Part shown: positions 11,680-22,070 of the stretch, piece after piece
How the letters are laid out: each line of letters opens with the position of its first letter
Numbering within the stretch: the stretch's first letter is position 1
From: Cherax quadricarinatus
Taxonomy: Eukaryota; Arthropoda; Malacostraca; Decapoda; Parastacidae
Length of the DNA stretch: 64,000 bases
Direction of reading: 5' to 3'
Assembly: GCF_038502225.1 (NCBI RefSeq)
Contig: NC_091303.1
Span: forward strand, 25,324,800-25,388,799
Made by a program: the position numbers and the translations under genes
Notes under the pieces: generated by a model
What the model saw: only the letters and a program-made list of their open reading frames with translations
The model's database searches: none
Told to the model about the DNA's origin: nothing

Positions 11680-12962
11680 TTGATATACCTTTATCTCTGA
11701 AGAGTTTCGAGAGATTCACTACTCTCGGAGCCAGGCCATGGGCCAGGTTCGTCTGGTGCTTGCCTGGTGAACCAGGCTGTTGCTTGAGGCCCGCTATCCC
11801 ATATATCTATCACAGCCTGATTGATCTGGCACCTACCTGGAGTTTACCTGGAGGGCATTCCAGGGATCAACGCCCCTGCGACCCGGTCCATGACCAGGCC
11901 TCCTGGTGGATCAGGGCCTGATCAACGCAGCTGTTACTGCTGGCCGCACGCAGTCCAACATATGAACCACAGCCCGGCTGATCTGGCACTGACTTTAGGT
12001 ATCTGTCCAGCGCCCTCTTGAAGACAACCAAGGGTTCATTGGTAATACCCGTTATGGCTGGTGGGAGACTGTTGAACAGTCTTGGGCACAGAACACTTAC
12101 TTAGTGTACCAGTGGCGCCCCTACTTTTCACTGGGGGGTATGTTACATCGCCTGCCAAGTCTTTTGCTTTCGTAGGGAGTGATTTCTGTGTGCAGATTAG
12201 GGACCGGTCCATCCAGAATCTTCCAGGTGTATGTTATGATATCTCTCTCGCCTGCGCTCCAGTGGTGAAGATATTTGTCCAGTTTCGTCTTGAAGGCTTC
12301 TACACTTGTTCCAGCTGTGTTTCTGATATCTTCTGGTAAGATGTTGAATAGTCTGGAACTGCGAATGTTGATACAGTGTTCCTTTATTGTCCCCACCGCA
12401 CCTCTGCTCCTCACTGGGTTTATTTTACACTTCCTCCCATATCTCTCACACCAGTATGTTATGGCAGTGTGCAGATTTAGGACTAGGCCCTCGAGTACTT
12501 TCCAGGTATATATTATCATGTATCTCTCTCTCCTCCGCTCCAATGAGTACATGTTCAATACTTGAAGGTGTTCCCAATAGTTTAGGTGCTTTACTGGCTC
12601 AATGTGAGCCGTGAACGATCTTTGTATTTGCTCCACCTCTAATATTTCTCCTGCTTTGAACGAGGCCGTCAGTACTGAGCAATATTCTAAATGAGGGAGC
12701 ACTAGCGATTTGAAGAGTGTCATTATTGGCATTATTTCCCTTGTTTTGAAAGCTCTCAATACCCACCCCGTCATCTTCCTGGCTGTCGTGATCTTTGTCT
12801 TGTTATGGTCTTTAAAAGAAAGGTCCGCTGACATAATTATTCCTAGGTCTTTTAAGTGTTCCTTACGTTCTATTTAGTGACCCTCTTGAGTTTTGTAAAT
12901 AGTGTTCCTTTTGAATTTTTCATTCTTTCCATTCCTAAACAGCTGGAACTTATCACCATTGA
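11680..12962 (-). mobile_element. LINE-C 3' half, interrupted by a LINE-D fragment
   Basis: LINE-C sequence occupies 11,680-11,830 (3' UTR side) and about 12,262-12,962 (C-terminal coding part). The intervening 11,831-12,262 is LINE-D. The longest minus-strand frame, 12,121-12,834 (237 codons), begins MSADLSFKDHNKTKITTARK, contains LEYCSVLTASFKAGEI and HCINIRSSRLFNILPEDIRN, and is the region after the RT palm in CR1-like ORF2. The 5' truncation point lies near 12,962 at the codons for NGDKFQ, and minisatellite sequence flanks both ends. No RT catalytic box is included, so it is a dead fragment. Confidence 0.8.
11831..12262 (-). mobile_element. LINE-D fragment nested in LINE-C
   Basis: Its left part (CTGGAGTTTACCTGGAGGGC, CAGGGATCAACGCCCCTGCG) matches the LINE-D end at 7,230-7,375 in opposite orientation. 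Its right part encodes ERDIITYTWKILDGPVPNLH, paralogous to the MIIYTWKVLEGLVLNLHT of LINE-C. The minus-strand reading frame of LINE-C runs uninterrupted into LINE-D, giving a chimeric 237-codon frame. Confidence 0.7.
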
Positions 12963-12963
12963 A

Positions 12964-13015
12964 TCCTGCCTCTCTTTGGCACCCCCTGCCTCTATCTGGC
13001 TCCCCTGCCTGTAAT
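12964..13015. repeat. CT-rich minisatellite (right part)
   Basis: CCTGCCTCTCTTTGGCACCC and related units continue the array at 11,481-11,660. Confidence 0.75.
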
Positions 13016-13794
13016 TCTTACTGACTATGGTTCTCTCTCTATATATCTGGCTCTCCCAGTCTCTCCACACGACTCTACCTTTCTCATCATCAGTCACAGT
13101 CTTCCGTGTCTTTATCTCCACACCAACTATAATACGACAGCAAAACTAGCCAAGAAAAATCCAACTCTGTTTTTTCATCAAGGACGTAAACATAATTTTC
13201 CAGACCAGTTTTGCACGCTAATACTAAACCTGCTTTCAGTTTTATTCTAGGCAATACTCACACATTAGACTAGCTAACCTTACGACTATATTCATTTATA
13301 TAAAAGTTATGCACACTACACTTGCTTGAATTTATACAGCGCATACTTATGAAAAACGAAATCTTTAATTTAAAAAAATGCCGAGTACCAATTTTATGTC
13401 AACTTCAAAACCATCCTCGCAAATGCTATGTGGATTTCACACACATGGTTTGCAACATTTGTCTACTTAGGTAATTTAGGTTAGATTAGGTTAGACTGCC
13501 CTCTATCAAAAGTTAACTAATTGTAACAAAACACGACAGCAATAAATGGAATATAAAGGCGATAAAATGTTGCGAAGAGGAAATAGAACAGACTCACGGA
13601 GCGCGGTAGAAAGATGCGAGACAAATCTCTGGTTATAGCTCGTTAAACAATGACCCATTTGACTATCACGGCAACAGCTGAATTCTTGTTAAGAGGATAG
13701 GCTGCAAATGAACTCATCTTTGTACAAGAGAGACTTGTGGTTACCCATTAAGTTTCCACACTCCACGTGCAAGCTTTAAGTTCTAAGTCACAGT
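13016..13794. other. No gene; short TTAGG-like run
   Basis: AT-rich non-coding sequence. At 13,475-13,494 there are three or four degenerate copies of the arthropod telomere motif TTAGG (TTTAGGTTAGATTAGGTTAG), too few to mean a telomere. Confidence 0.55.
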
Positions 13795-14625
13795 GGCACT
13801 GTCTCCTGCACCACCTGACCAGACCTTGTCTCCTGCACCACCTGACCAGACCTTGTCTCCTGCACCACCTGACCAGACCTTGTCTCCTGCACCACCTGAC
13901 CAGACCTTGTCTCCTGCACCACCTGACCAGACCTTGTCTCCTGCACCACCTGACCAGACCTTGTCTCCTGCACCACCTGACCAGACCTTGTCTCCTGCAC
14001 CACCTGACCAGACCTTGTCTCCTGCACCACCTGACCAGACCTTGTCTCCTGCACCACCTGACCAGACCTTGTCTCCTGCACCACCTGACCAGACCTTGTC
14101 TCCTGCACCACCTGACCAGACCTTGTCTCCTGCACCACCTGACCAGACCTTGTCTCCTGCACCACCTGACCAGACCTTGTCTCCTGCACCACCTGACCAG
14201 ACCTTGTCTCCTGCACCACCTGACCAGACCTTGTCTCCTGCACCACCTGACCAGACCTTGTCTCCTGCACCACCTGACCAGACCTTGTCTCCTACACCAC
14301 CTATCCAGACCTTGTCTCCTGCACCACCTGACCAGACCTTGTCTCCTGCACCACCTGACCAGACCTTGTCTCCTGCACCACCTGACCAGACCTTGTCTCC
14401 TGCACCACCTGACCAGACCTTGTCTCCTACACTATCTGACCAGACCTTGTATCCTGCACCACCTGACCAGACCTTGTCTCCTGCACCACCTGACCAGACC
14501 TTGTCTCCTGCACCACCTGACCAGACCTGGTCTCCTGCACCACCTGACCAGACCTCGTCTCTTGCACCACCTGACCAGACCTTGTATCCGACACTTCCTC
14601 ACCAGAGGTTGTCTCTTACACCATC
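13795..14625. repeat. 27-bp minisatellite, ~30 copies
   Basis: Unit CTCCTGCACCACCTGACCAG + ACCTTGT. The first 18 units are identical; variants accumulate toward the right end. The 27-bp period (nine codons) keeps two plus frames and one minus frame open. A 506-codon frame (13,767-15,287) spans this and the next array but has only simple-sequence content. Confidence 0.97.
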
Positions 14626-15185
14626 TCACTACAGCTTCAGCCTGCTGCAGCACCTCACTACAGCTTCAGCCTGCTGCACCACCTCACTACAACCTCAGCC
14701 TGCTGCAGCACCTCACTACAGCCTCAGCCTGCTACACCACCTCACTACAGCTTCAGCCTGCTACACCACCTCACTACAGCCTCAGCCTTCTGCACCACCT
14801 CACTAGAGCCTCAGCCTGCTACACCACCTCACTACACCTTCAGTCTGCTGCACCACCTCACTACAGCTTCAGCCTGCTGCACCACCTCACTACAGCTTCA
14901 GCCTGCTACACCACCTCACTACAGCCTCAGCCTGCTGCACCACCTCACTATAGCTTCAGCCTGCTACACCACCTCACTACAGCTTCAGCCTGCTGCACCA
15001 CCTCACTACAGCTTCAGCCTGCTGCACCACCTCACTACAGCTTCAGCCTGCTGCACCACCTCACTACAGCTTCAGCCTGCTGCACCACCTCACTACAGCT
15101 TCAGCCTGCTGCACCACCTCACTACAGCTTCAGCCTGCTGCACCACCTCACTACAGCTTCAGCCTGCTGCACCACCTCACCAGTG
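14626..15185. repeat. 29-bp minisatellite, ~19 copies
   Basis: Unit CAGCTTCAGCCTGCTGCACC + ACCTCACTA. It shares CTGCACCACCT with the preceding 27-bp array, so the two probably share an ancestral unit that changed length. Confidence 0.95.
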
Positions 15186-15319
15186 TTTAAAAGCTTCATG
15201 CAGCACAACCTTCCTCATCTGGATCCACCAAAGTTTCTCTTCTTGAGTTTCCCTGGACTGATGTATGGAAATTTCTCAGCAAGGTAATGAAACCTCGAAT
15301 TCGTCTTTCTCATCACTCT

Positions 15320-15636
15320 CATGTTGCTCCACAACAACACATGTATGAGCAAGACCTACGTTACTTAAGGCAGTGTTGCTCCATAACAACACGTGTTTGA
15401 ACAAGACCCACGTTACTTAAGCCAGTTTTGCTCCACAACGACACATGTTTGAACAAGACCCACGTTACTTAAGCCAGTTTTGCTCCACAACGACACATGT
15501 TTGAACAAGACCCACGTTACTTAAGCCAGTTTTGCTCCACAACGACACGTTTGAACAAGACATATGTTACTTAAGCCAGTGTTGCTTCACAACGACACGT
15601 TTGAACAAGACCCATGTTACTTAAGCCAGTGTTGGC
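15320..15636. repeat. ~52-bp minisatellite, 6 copies
   Basis: Unit with TTTTGCTCCACAACGACAC, GTTTGAACAAGACCCACG and TTACTTAAGCCAG. Copies vary by small indels. Confidence 0.93.
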
Positions 15637-16009
15637 GATATAAAGATGGTGACCTGCAGTCGTAGCTGTGTACAGCCCAGTCCTGGCTCCGCATGATTCT
15701 CACCTCTCTAAAAATTTAGTTCATGACTTGCGCGACGAGAGAGAAAAATCAAGAAACAAACACGAAGGCGGATAGCAAAGAGGTGAGGTGTGGGCTGCTT
15801 CAAATGAGCCTGTTGTTTACCAAGGTGAGACGTTGCTTTACACCAGCGTCATTACCATGTTCATCAACAAAGCCGCCTCCTGCCAGTCTCACCAACAGGA
15901 TCCACCAGTCTCACCCTCAGAGTCACCAGCACTCTCACTATTCACACTCATTATTACATTACCAAGAACAAGTGTAGACCATGAGCACTGTGAAGCATCC
16001 TGATGTTAG
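15637..16009. other. No gene recognised
   Basis: Unique-looking sequence; an 84-codon and a 71-codon plus-strand frame overlap but show no domain. Confidence 0.4.
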
Positions 16010-16215
16010 CTTCTACCCCAGCACCTACCACCGCCACCCCAGGATCCACTACCCCAGCACCTACCACCGCCACCCCAGGATCCACTACCCCAGCACCTAC
16101 CACCGCCACCCCAGGATCCACTACCCCAGCACCTACCACCGCCACCCCAGGATCCACTACCCCAGCACCTACCACCGCCACCCCAGGATCCACTACCCCA
16201 GCACCTACCACCGCC
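16010..16215 (+). repeat. 36-bp repeat that could encode a Thr/Pro-rich (mucin-like) tract
   Basis: Six copies of a 36-bp unit. The plus frame starting at 16,003 reads six repeats of the 12-residue unit TPAPTTATPGST, then TTAAATPAPTTTTPAT, and stops at 16,362 (119 codons). Thr/Pro/Ser-rich 12-mers resemble O-glycosylated mucin or peritrophin linkers. No signal peptide, chitin-binding cysteines or other domain is visible, and the other two plus frames and one minus frame are also open. A possible acceptor-like TTAG precedes the tract at about 16,003-16,006. I cannot tell a real exon from a minisatellite. Confidence 0.45.
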
Positions 16216-16599
16216 GCCGCCACCCCAGCACCCACCACCACAACACCAGCAACCAAAAGGTCCCTGCAACCACAGTTGCCACAACCCCCGCTCTGGGATA
16301 GAAAAATCTTCATAATAATTATATCTGTCCTGTGCAGGGGATACACCATCATGAGAAAGTAATTCATTTCGTTCAGTTGTCCTGGAACAACACCCATGAC
16401 GCTGCCTTAGTGGAGCAACCCTTGAAAGAATATATGACGATATCTTCATTGCCCTACTGAAGTCTACCAGCCCAGGCTCACACATTTCAACACTATGTAC
16501 TCACTTATTTGTCTTGGCCCTGCCTCTCAACTTGCCACATGGCAGTTTCACTCTCTCCTAGCCTCATGAGCCCCACTGTATTTATTCTTTCAACTATGT

Positions 16600-17620
16600 G
16601 TGGAGTCTGCTTTCAGTTCTTCACCGAGGTCATTCCACTTCCTGACCACCCTGAGACTGAAGAAATATTTCCTAACAGCCCTGTGACTAACCTGTGTCTT
16701 TAACTTTCACCTGTGCTCCCGAGTACCTGTTTCCTGCCTCTCAAACAGCCTGTCCCTATCTTCCCTATCAATTCCCCTAAGTATTTTGTTTGTTATCATG
16801 TCTTTCCTGGTCTTTCTGTCCTCCAGAGTCGATTCCTTTAGCCTATTTTCGTAGCTCATACCACTTAGCTCTGTAACTAGTCTCGTTGCATATTTGAATC
16901 AACACTTGTTCCAGTTTAACATACTTCCTCTGGTGTGGGTTCCATACTGGCGCTGTATACTCCAAGATGGGCCTAATATCAGTAGTGTTACTGTGTACTG
17001 TGTAGTAAACTTAGATAATCCCAGATACTTTATAGATATGCTCCCTTGCTAGATGTGACGTCACGAAACCCATCACATGTGAGCAGTAGGCCAGAGGCCC
17101 CTCCATCAGTTCAACGCTAGGCTTAGACTCGACAGCAGGCGAGAGCTTCTCCTCAAGACTCTTAATTATACACCTCCTAGACATCCAACGTGTGTATTTC
17201 TTACTCCAATATCTCCTTGACGAATCCCCACAACACTAACATATTTTGTATAAAGCGCCCGAGTGTTTGTTGAGATTCCTGAAGGCCACTTTCAGATTTC
17301 CCAGCGAGCATTGGCTGCAGAGGTTATTTGGTTGATGTGAGCCTCTGGTGATATAGTAGGCACTATGCTAACTGCCAGGTCGTTCTCCTAGAATGAGGTC
17401 AACAGCCTCTGACCCCCGAATCTATGGTCTGTGTCCGGTCTTCTGCCCCCTTCCCCAAATTTCACAACGCTGCATTTGTTAAGTTTAATTCAAACAACCA
17501 CTTACCTGACCAACACTGCAGTTTACCCAGAGTCACTTACATCATGTCGCTGTCCTGTGCCCCGTCCTGCTTGATGGAATATCACAAGGAAACACAGCTA
17601 ATTTTTGTTCTCACTTAGTA
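16600..17620 (-). mobile_element. Diverged LINE-B-related 3' half
   Basis: Plus-strand blocks CTGAAGAAATATTTCCTAAC, CAATTCCCCTAAGTATTTTG, TCCAAGATGGGCCTAA and TTATTTGGTTGATGTG line up, in order, with the LINE-B minus copy at 62.2-62.9 kb. It represents the C-terminal domain and part of the thumb on the minus strand, heavily diverged and without an open frame. A stretch at about 17,040-17,290 does not align clearly and may be an insertion. Confidence 0.65.
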
Positions 17621-17696
17621 ACTATCACACAGAACAGGTAACAGCACGCTGCAGCTGTATACAATTTTGTTAAAATATTCTTGTTCTTCTAGGTAC

Positions 17697-17880
17697 AGAG
17701 TGACCACAGTACACAGTCAACTAGTGTGGAGTATCAGTACAGTACATGGTGAACTAGTGTGGAGTATCAGTACAGTACATGGTAAACTAGTGTGGAGTAT
17801 CAGTACAGTACATGGTGTACTACTGTAGTCAGAGTCCGTGTGTAGAGTATCAGGACAATACAAAGTGTACTAGTGTGGTA
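17697..17880. repeat. 33-bp minisatellite, ~5 copies
   Basis: Unit ACTAGTGTGGAGTATCAGTA + CAGTACATGGTGA with decay toward the right. Confidence 0.9.
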
Positions 17881-18005
17881 AGAGTACGTGCAGCTTATGT
17901 GTTCTGGCTAGTGCTGCACCTCGACGGAATTCCCCAGAAATTCATTCACAATGTTGTCTTTTCAAGTTGTTTTAACTCTACCATCCTTTACAGTCAATGT
18001 TAAGT

Positions 18006-18009
18006 GTGC

Positions 18010-18075
<66 letters not shown>
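18006..18075. repeat. (TG)n microsatellite
   Basis: About 33 TG units lying directly at the 5' truncation point of the following LINE-A copy. Confidence 0.97.
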
Positions 18076-18079
<4 letters not shown>

Positions 18080-18083
18080 CGGG

Positions 18084-20013
18084 TTAGTTCACAGACAGTG
18101 ATAAGGAAATGTGTAGAATTTTTAACACATACTTCCTCTCAGTTTTTACACAGGAAGATACTAGCGATATTCCAGAAATAATAAATTATGCAGAACAGGA
18201 CGAAAATAAACTATGCACGATTAGGGTCACAAGTGACATGGTCCTTAGGCAAATAGATAAATTAAAACCTAACAAATCCCCAGGCCCTGATGACCTGTAT
18301 GCAAGAGTTCTAAAGGGATGTAAAAAGGAGCTTAGCAAACCTTTGGCTAATCTTTTCAAGATTCAAGAAATCGTAATGACACGATTGCAAACAAACCATA
18401 CCCCCGGCCGGGATTGAACCCGCGGTCATAAGAGTCTCAAAACTCCAGCCCGTCGCGTTAGCCACTAGACCAGCTAGCCACAATAAGATTCATCCAACTA
18501 GGTATATTTCTACACCATAGGAAGGTTAGCACAGGCACCACTGTGACCACAAATGCAAATTTTTACAGACGAATCTCCAGCTAGCGTGGCCGTGACGAAC
18601 TCTAGCTTAAGTCCCTTCACTGCCGTCAACGCGACGGGCTGGAGTTTTGAGACTCTATGACCGCGGGTTCAATCCCGGCCGGGGGTATGGTTTGTTTGCA
18701 ATCGTGTCATTACGATTTCTTGAGTCATGTTGACGGCAGTGAAGGGACTTGAGCTAGAGTTCGTCACGGCCACGCTAGCTGGAGATTCGTCTGTAAAAAC
18801 TTGCATTTGTGGTCACAGTGGTGCCTGTGCTAACCTTCCTATGGTGTAGAAATATACCTAGTTGGATGAATCTTATTGTGGCTAGCTGGTCTAGTGGCTA
18901 ATGCGACGGGCTGGAGTTTTGAGACTCTATGACCGCGGGTTCAATCCCGGCCGGGGGTATGGTTTAATCTTTTCAACATATCACTACAAACTGGCATGGT
19001 GCCAGATAAGAGAAAAATGGCAAATGTGTTATCTATTCTCAAAGCAGGTGATAGGGCCTTAGCTTCGAACTATAGACCAATAAGCCTAACCTCCATAGTG
19101 GGAAAATTTGTGGAATCAATAACTGCAAAGGCAGTTCGTAGCCACCTCGAAAAGCATAAATTAATCAACGAAGGGGCGTTCCTGCCTTACGAATTTATTA
19201 ACTTTTTTCACTAAGGTATTTGAGGAGGTAGATCATGGTAATGAATATGATATTGTGTATATGGACTTCAGTAAGGCTTTTGACAGGGTCCCACATCAGA
19301 GACTATTGAGGAAAATTAAGGAACATGGAATAAGAGGAGAAATTTTTTCCTGGATAGAGGCATGGTTGACAAATAGGCAGCAGAGAGTTTGCATAAATGG
19401 CGAGAAATCAGAGTGGGGAAGCGTCACGATGTTCCACAGGGGTCAGTGTTGGGATCCCTGTTGTTCACAATCTACATAAACGACATAGATGAGGGCATAA
19501 AGAGCGACATAAGCAAGTTTGCTCATGACACCAAAATAGGCCGTCGAATTCATTCTGACGAGGACATTAAAGCACTCCAGGATGATTTGAAGAGACTGAT
19601 GCAGTGGTCGGAGAAGTGGCAGATGCAGTTTAATATAATCAAATGCAAAGTTCTAAATGTTGGACAGGACAATAACCATGCCACATATAAACTAAATAAT
19701 GTAGATCTTAATATTACGGATTGTGAAAAAGATTTAGGAGTTCTGGTTAGCAGTAATCTGAAACCAAGACAACAGTGCATTAGTGTTCGCAATAAAGCTA
19801 ACAGAATCCTTGGCTTCATATCAAGAAGCATAAATAATAGAAGTCCTCAGGTTGTTCAACTCTATGTTTCCTTGGTTAGGCCTCATTTAGATTATGCTGC
19901 ACAGTTTTGGTCACCGTATTACAGAATGGATATAAATGTTCTGGAAAACGTACAATGGAAGACGACAAAGTTGATCCCATGTATCAGAAACCTTCCCTAC
20001 GAGGATAGACTGC
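18084..20013 (+). pseudogene. LINE-A (CR1-type) RT copy, split by a SINE insertion
   Basis: Non-LTR reverse transcriptase, part of ORF2. It begins in the linker before RT (TDSDKEMCRIFNTYFLSVFT) and continues through LKPNKSPGPDDLYARVL. It is interrupted at 18,360-18,964 by a SINE, then resumes with ISLQTGMVPDKRKMANV, NYRPISLTSIVGK, MDFSKAFDRVPHQRLLRK, VPQGSVLGSLLFTIYIND and the catalytic region. There the usual FADDTKIG reads FAHDTKIG, so the first Asp of the YxDD-type box is His, which should abolish polymerase activity. Frameshifts lie near 19,200 and 19,430. It ends at 20,013 (NLPYEDRL), where another repeat begins. It has no endonuclease and no 3' tail. Confidence 0.9.
18348..18976. mobile_element. 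Composite fold-back/tandem tRNA-like SINE with 12-bp target-site duplication
   Basis: TAATCTTTTCAA at 18,348-18,359 recurs at 18,965-18,976, and removing the insert restores the LINE-A reading. The insert has three parts. First comes a reverse-complement SINE unit (18,360 to about 18,628). Next is a forward partial unit starting GCGACGGGCTGG and running through the tRNA-like part and tail to GAGTCA (about 18,725). Last is a second forward unit starting TGTTGACGGCAGTG and ending GGTATGGTTT. A-box-like TGGTCTAGTGG and B-box GGTTCAATCCC suggest a pol III promoter. The forward half is a head-to-tail tandem, the whole is head-to-head, and 3' ends face outward. Confidence 0.88.
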
Positions 20014-20234
20014 TGTACAAGAATGGTATACAATACCGACAAGATGAAATTAAGACACATGTACAACATCTGGGTATCTTTATTGTAGACGGTTCGCCAT
20101 CCAGTGGCTTTATCAATACAAATTCCAGGACATAACTTGAAGACAGTAGGACTATATACAGAAGATGAGGTAATCAGTCCCTCAACCTTGGAGTAGGTGC
20201 GAAGAGCACCATAGTCGTGGAGAGTCCGAATGTC

Positions 20235-20237
<3 letters not shown>
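20014..20237 (-). mobile_element. Hammerhead-like repeat copy (degenerate)
   Basis: On the minus strand: GAGGTACCT-type 5' part (ACTGATTACCTCAT), then TTGATAAAGCCACTGG, ATGGCGAACCGT and ATAAAGATACCCAGATGTTG. The core GAAA is changed to GAAC and CTGANGA to TTGATAA, so it should be inactive. It replaces the missing 3' end of LINE-A. Confidence 0.55.
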
Positions 20238-20275
<38 letters not shown>

Positions 20276-20330
20276 GTGCGTGTGTGCGTGTGTGCGTGTG
20301 TGCGTGTGTGCGTGTGTGCGTGTGTATGTA
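20238..20330. repeat. (TG)n / (TGTGTGCG)n microsatellite
   Basis: TG run turning into a regular GTGTGTGC pattern. Confidence 0.95.
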
Positions 20331-20539
20331 TGATGTGCGTGTGTTAGAGATGAAAATTTAGTGTTAAAGATGTGAAAATTTAGATATCCGTGGGTGCGGA
20401 TGTGTATGAGGATGTCTTACTTGTTTTGCGGATATGGATGCATATACGGATATCTGTTTACAGTAAAATGCAGTTGCAGATGTAAGAAATTGTGCGGATG
20501 TTCCGCGGATGCGGATATCCGATACATCTTAGTGTGTGA

Positions 20540-20790
20540 GTGGCTGCTGTACACTTTTCGACTGTTACACTAACTGTTGCACTGCCTGGCTGTTACACTT
20601 CTTGACTGTTACACTGCTTGGCTATTACACTTGACTGTTACAATGACCGTTGCACTGCCTGTTTCGCTCTCTGGTTTCTGCACCTTCTGACTGTTATACC
20701 ATCTGGCTATTATACCATCTGGGTATTGTGCATTCATGCTGCTGCTGCAGCATATGGCTACTGCACTGTCTGCTGCACCATCCGGAGGGA
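20540..20790. repeat. Degenerate ~18-20 bp tandem repeat
   Basis: Repeated TGACTGTTACACT, TGGCTGTTACACT and TGGCTATTATACCATC motifs at irregular spacing. Confidence 0.6.
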
Positions 20791-20944
20791 GGTTATAAAT
20801 AGGGGGGGAAATAAGCAGGCAGGAGGATTTGAAAGGGGATGGAGGAGGCAGGAATGCGAAAGTTGTTAGGAATAGGGAAATGGATAGGCATAGGGGAGAA
20901 ACTGGGAAGAGGAATGGGGAAATATATAGGTTCCGAAAGGGACT

Positions 20945-21185
20945 GAGAGAGGGGATGAGGAAAGAAAGGGTTTGCGAGGGAGGAGGAAAGAAAGGATTTG
21001 CGAGGGAGGAGGAAAGAAAGGGTTTGCGAGGGAGGAGGAAAGAAAGGATTTGCGAGGGAGGAGGAAAGAAAGGGTTTGCGAGGGAGAAGGAAAGGGGCTA
21101 CGAGCGAGGAAAGAAAGGGGTTGCGAGGGGAAAGAGGAAAGAAATGGGCTACGAGGGGAGGAGAAGGAAAGAAAGGGGTTGCGGG
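20945..21185. repeat. ~26-bp purine-rich minisatellite
   Basis: Units of GAAAGAAAGGGTTTGCGAGG + GAGGAG, six clear copies then decaying ones. Strong purine strand asymmetry over about 400 bp (20,820-21,240), which could favour triplex structure. Confidence 0.85.
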
Positions 21186-21502
21186 TGAGAAAGGGGGAGG
21201 GGGTTGGGAAGGCTAAGGGAAGGGGCCACAGAAGGAAGTACCGTGAGATTCAAAGTAAAAAAAACAATCTTCCCTAAAAATGGCGAGAGTTGTTGAAAAC
21301 CCTGGCCCCTGGCCCCTGGATGACAATGGGCCACCCACCACCGCCAGGAAAATAGTTTTGAGAGTATGAACAAGGAAAGAAATGCCCGCCAGCAACTCAG
21401 TCGCACTGATTGAAATATAAAAATTCTATTTTTATTCTTCTTTTGTCCTGCCTGTCCCAGGCCTCAGGGAGTTAAGGCCACATCTACCAGTTTCACGCTC
21501 CT

Positions 21503-21504
<2 letters not shown>

Positions 21505-21593
<89 letters not shown>
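21505..21593. repeat. (TA)n microsatellite
   Basis: About 44 TA units, joined on the right by TGTCGTGCC, which resembles the terminus of the MITE at 45.5 and 47.1 kb. Confidence 0.97.
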
Positions 21594-21595
<2 letters not shown>

Positions 21596-22009
21596 GTCGT
21601 GCCTAATAAACTGAACTTGCCGAATAAGCAAGTTATTTGTTGGTTTTCTGTAAATTTAAAATCATATTTCCTCTTAATAATTACAACATCTAGAAAAGGC
21701 AATGACTTGTTGAATATCAAAATGGTATCTAATATTGACAGGTTGGTAAGTAAGACACACAGGCAACAGTTAGGCATCTTTAATCCGAAACGTTTCGCCT
21801 ACACAGTAGACTTCTTCAGTCGAGTACAGAAAGTAGGCAGGAGCAGATGTGAACACGATGTAATCAGTCCATCGGATTAAAGATGCCTAACTGTTGTCTA
21901 TGTGTCTTACTTACCAATGAGTTATGTTGTTCAAACTTAACAGTAAAATTTATGGAATGAGCTACATTATTTAATTTAACGAGGAAATGGATTATATCTA
22001 TATTCTTAG
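21594..22009 (-). pseudogene. Penelope-like element (PLE-1) RT fragment, inverted arm
   Basis: The minus strand encodes FNKSLPFLDVVIIKRKYDF followed by KFTENQQ, the PLE reverse-transcriptase LPFLD block just before the conserved YRKPT region (here shifted). It is interrupted at about 21,713-21,917 by a hammerhead-like repeat. It continues to a centre at 22,009, where it meets a plus-oriented copy of the same element: sequence at 21,953-22,008 is the reverse complement of 22,011-22,070. It is therefore one arm of a head-to-head PLE pair. Confidence 0.7.
21713..21917 (-). mobile_element. Hammerhead-like fold-back insertion in PLE-1
   Basis: Minus-strand core: CTGAAGA (21,813-21,819), an extra A, stem II GTCTAC-TGT-GTAGGC, GAAA (21,793-21,796) and CGTTTCGG. 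The outer ~45 bp at each end are inverted copies (GTAAGACACACAGGCAACAG versus CTGTTGTCTATGTGTCTTAC). Flanks AATGACTTGTTG and AATGAGTTATGTTG look like a mutated target duplication, and removing the insert rejoins PLE-1 sequence (compare 22,640-22,665). Confidence 0.65.
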
Positions 22010-22070
22010 CCTAAGAATATAGATATGAACCATTTCCTTGTTAAATTAAAAAAAAATCTAGCTCATTCCA
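21951..22070. repeat. ~120-bp imperfect palindrome (centre of the PLE pair)
   Basis: Arms of about 56 bp (TGGAATGAGCTACATT... and ...AATCTAGCTCATTCCA) meet at CTTAG-CCTAAG near 22,009. One mismatch region differs by a few A residues. Confidence 0.85.

Noticed and set aside
13475..13494. Arthropod telomere repeat (TTAGG)n
   Set aside because: Only three or four degenerate copies; not evidence of a telomere or interstitial telomere block.
13767..15287. 506-codon frame over two minisatellites
   Set aside because: Consists of 27-bp and 29-bp repeats with alternative open frames; no domain, signal peptide or unique flanking coding sequence.
18860..18965. Functional tRNA gene
   Set aside because: A and B boxes are present, but no cloverleaf with a pairing acceptor stem could be drawn, and the sequence sits in repeated insertions. 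Called a tRNA-like SINE.
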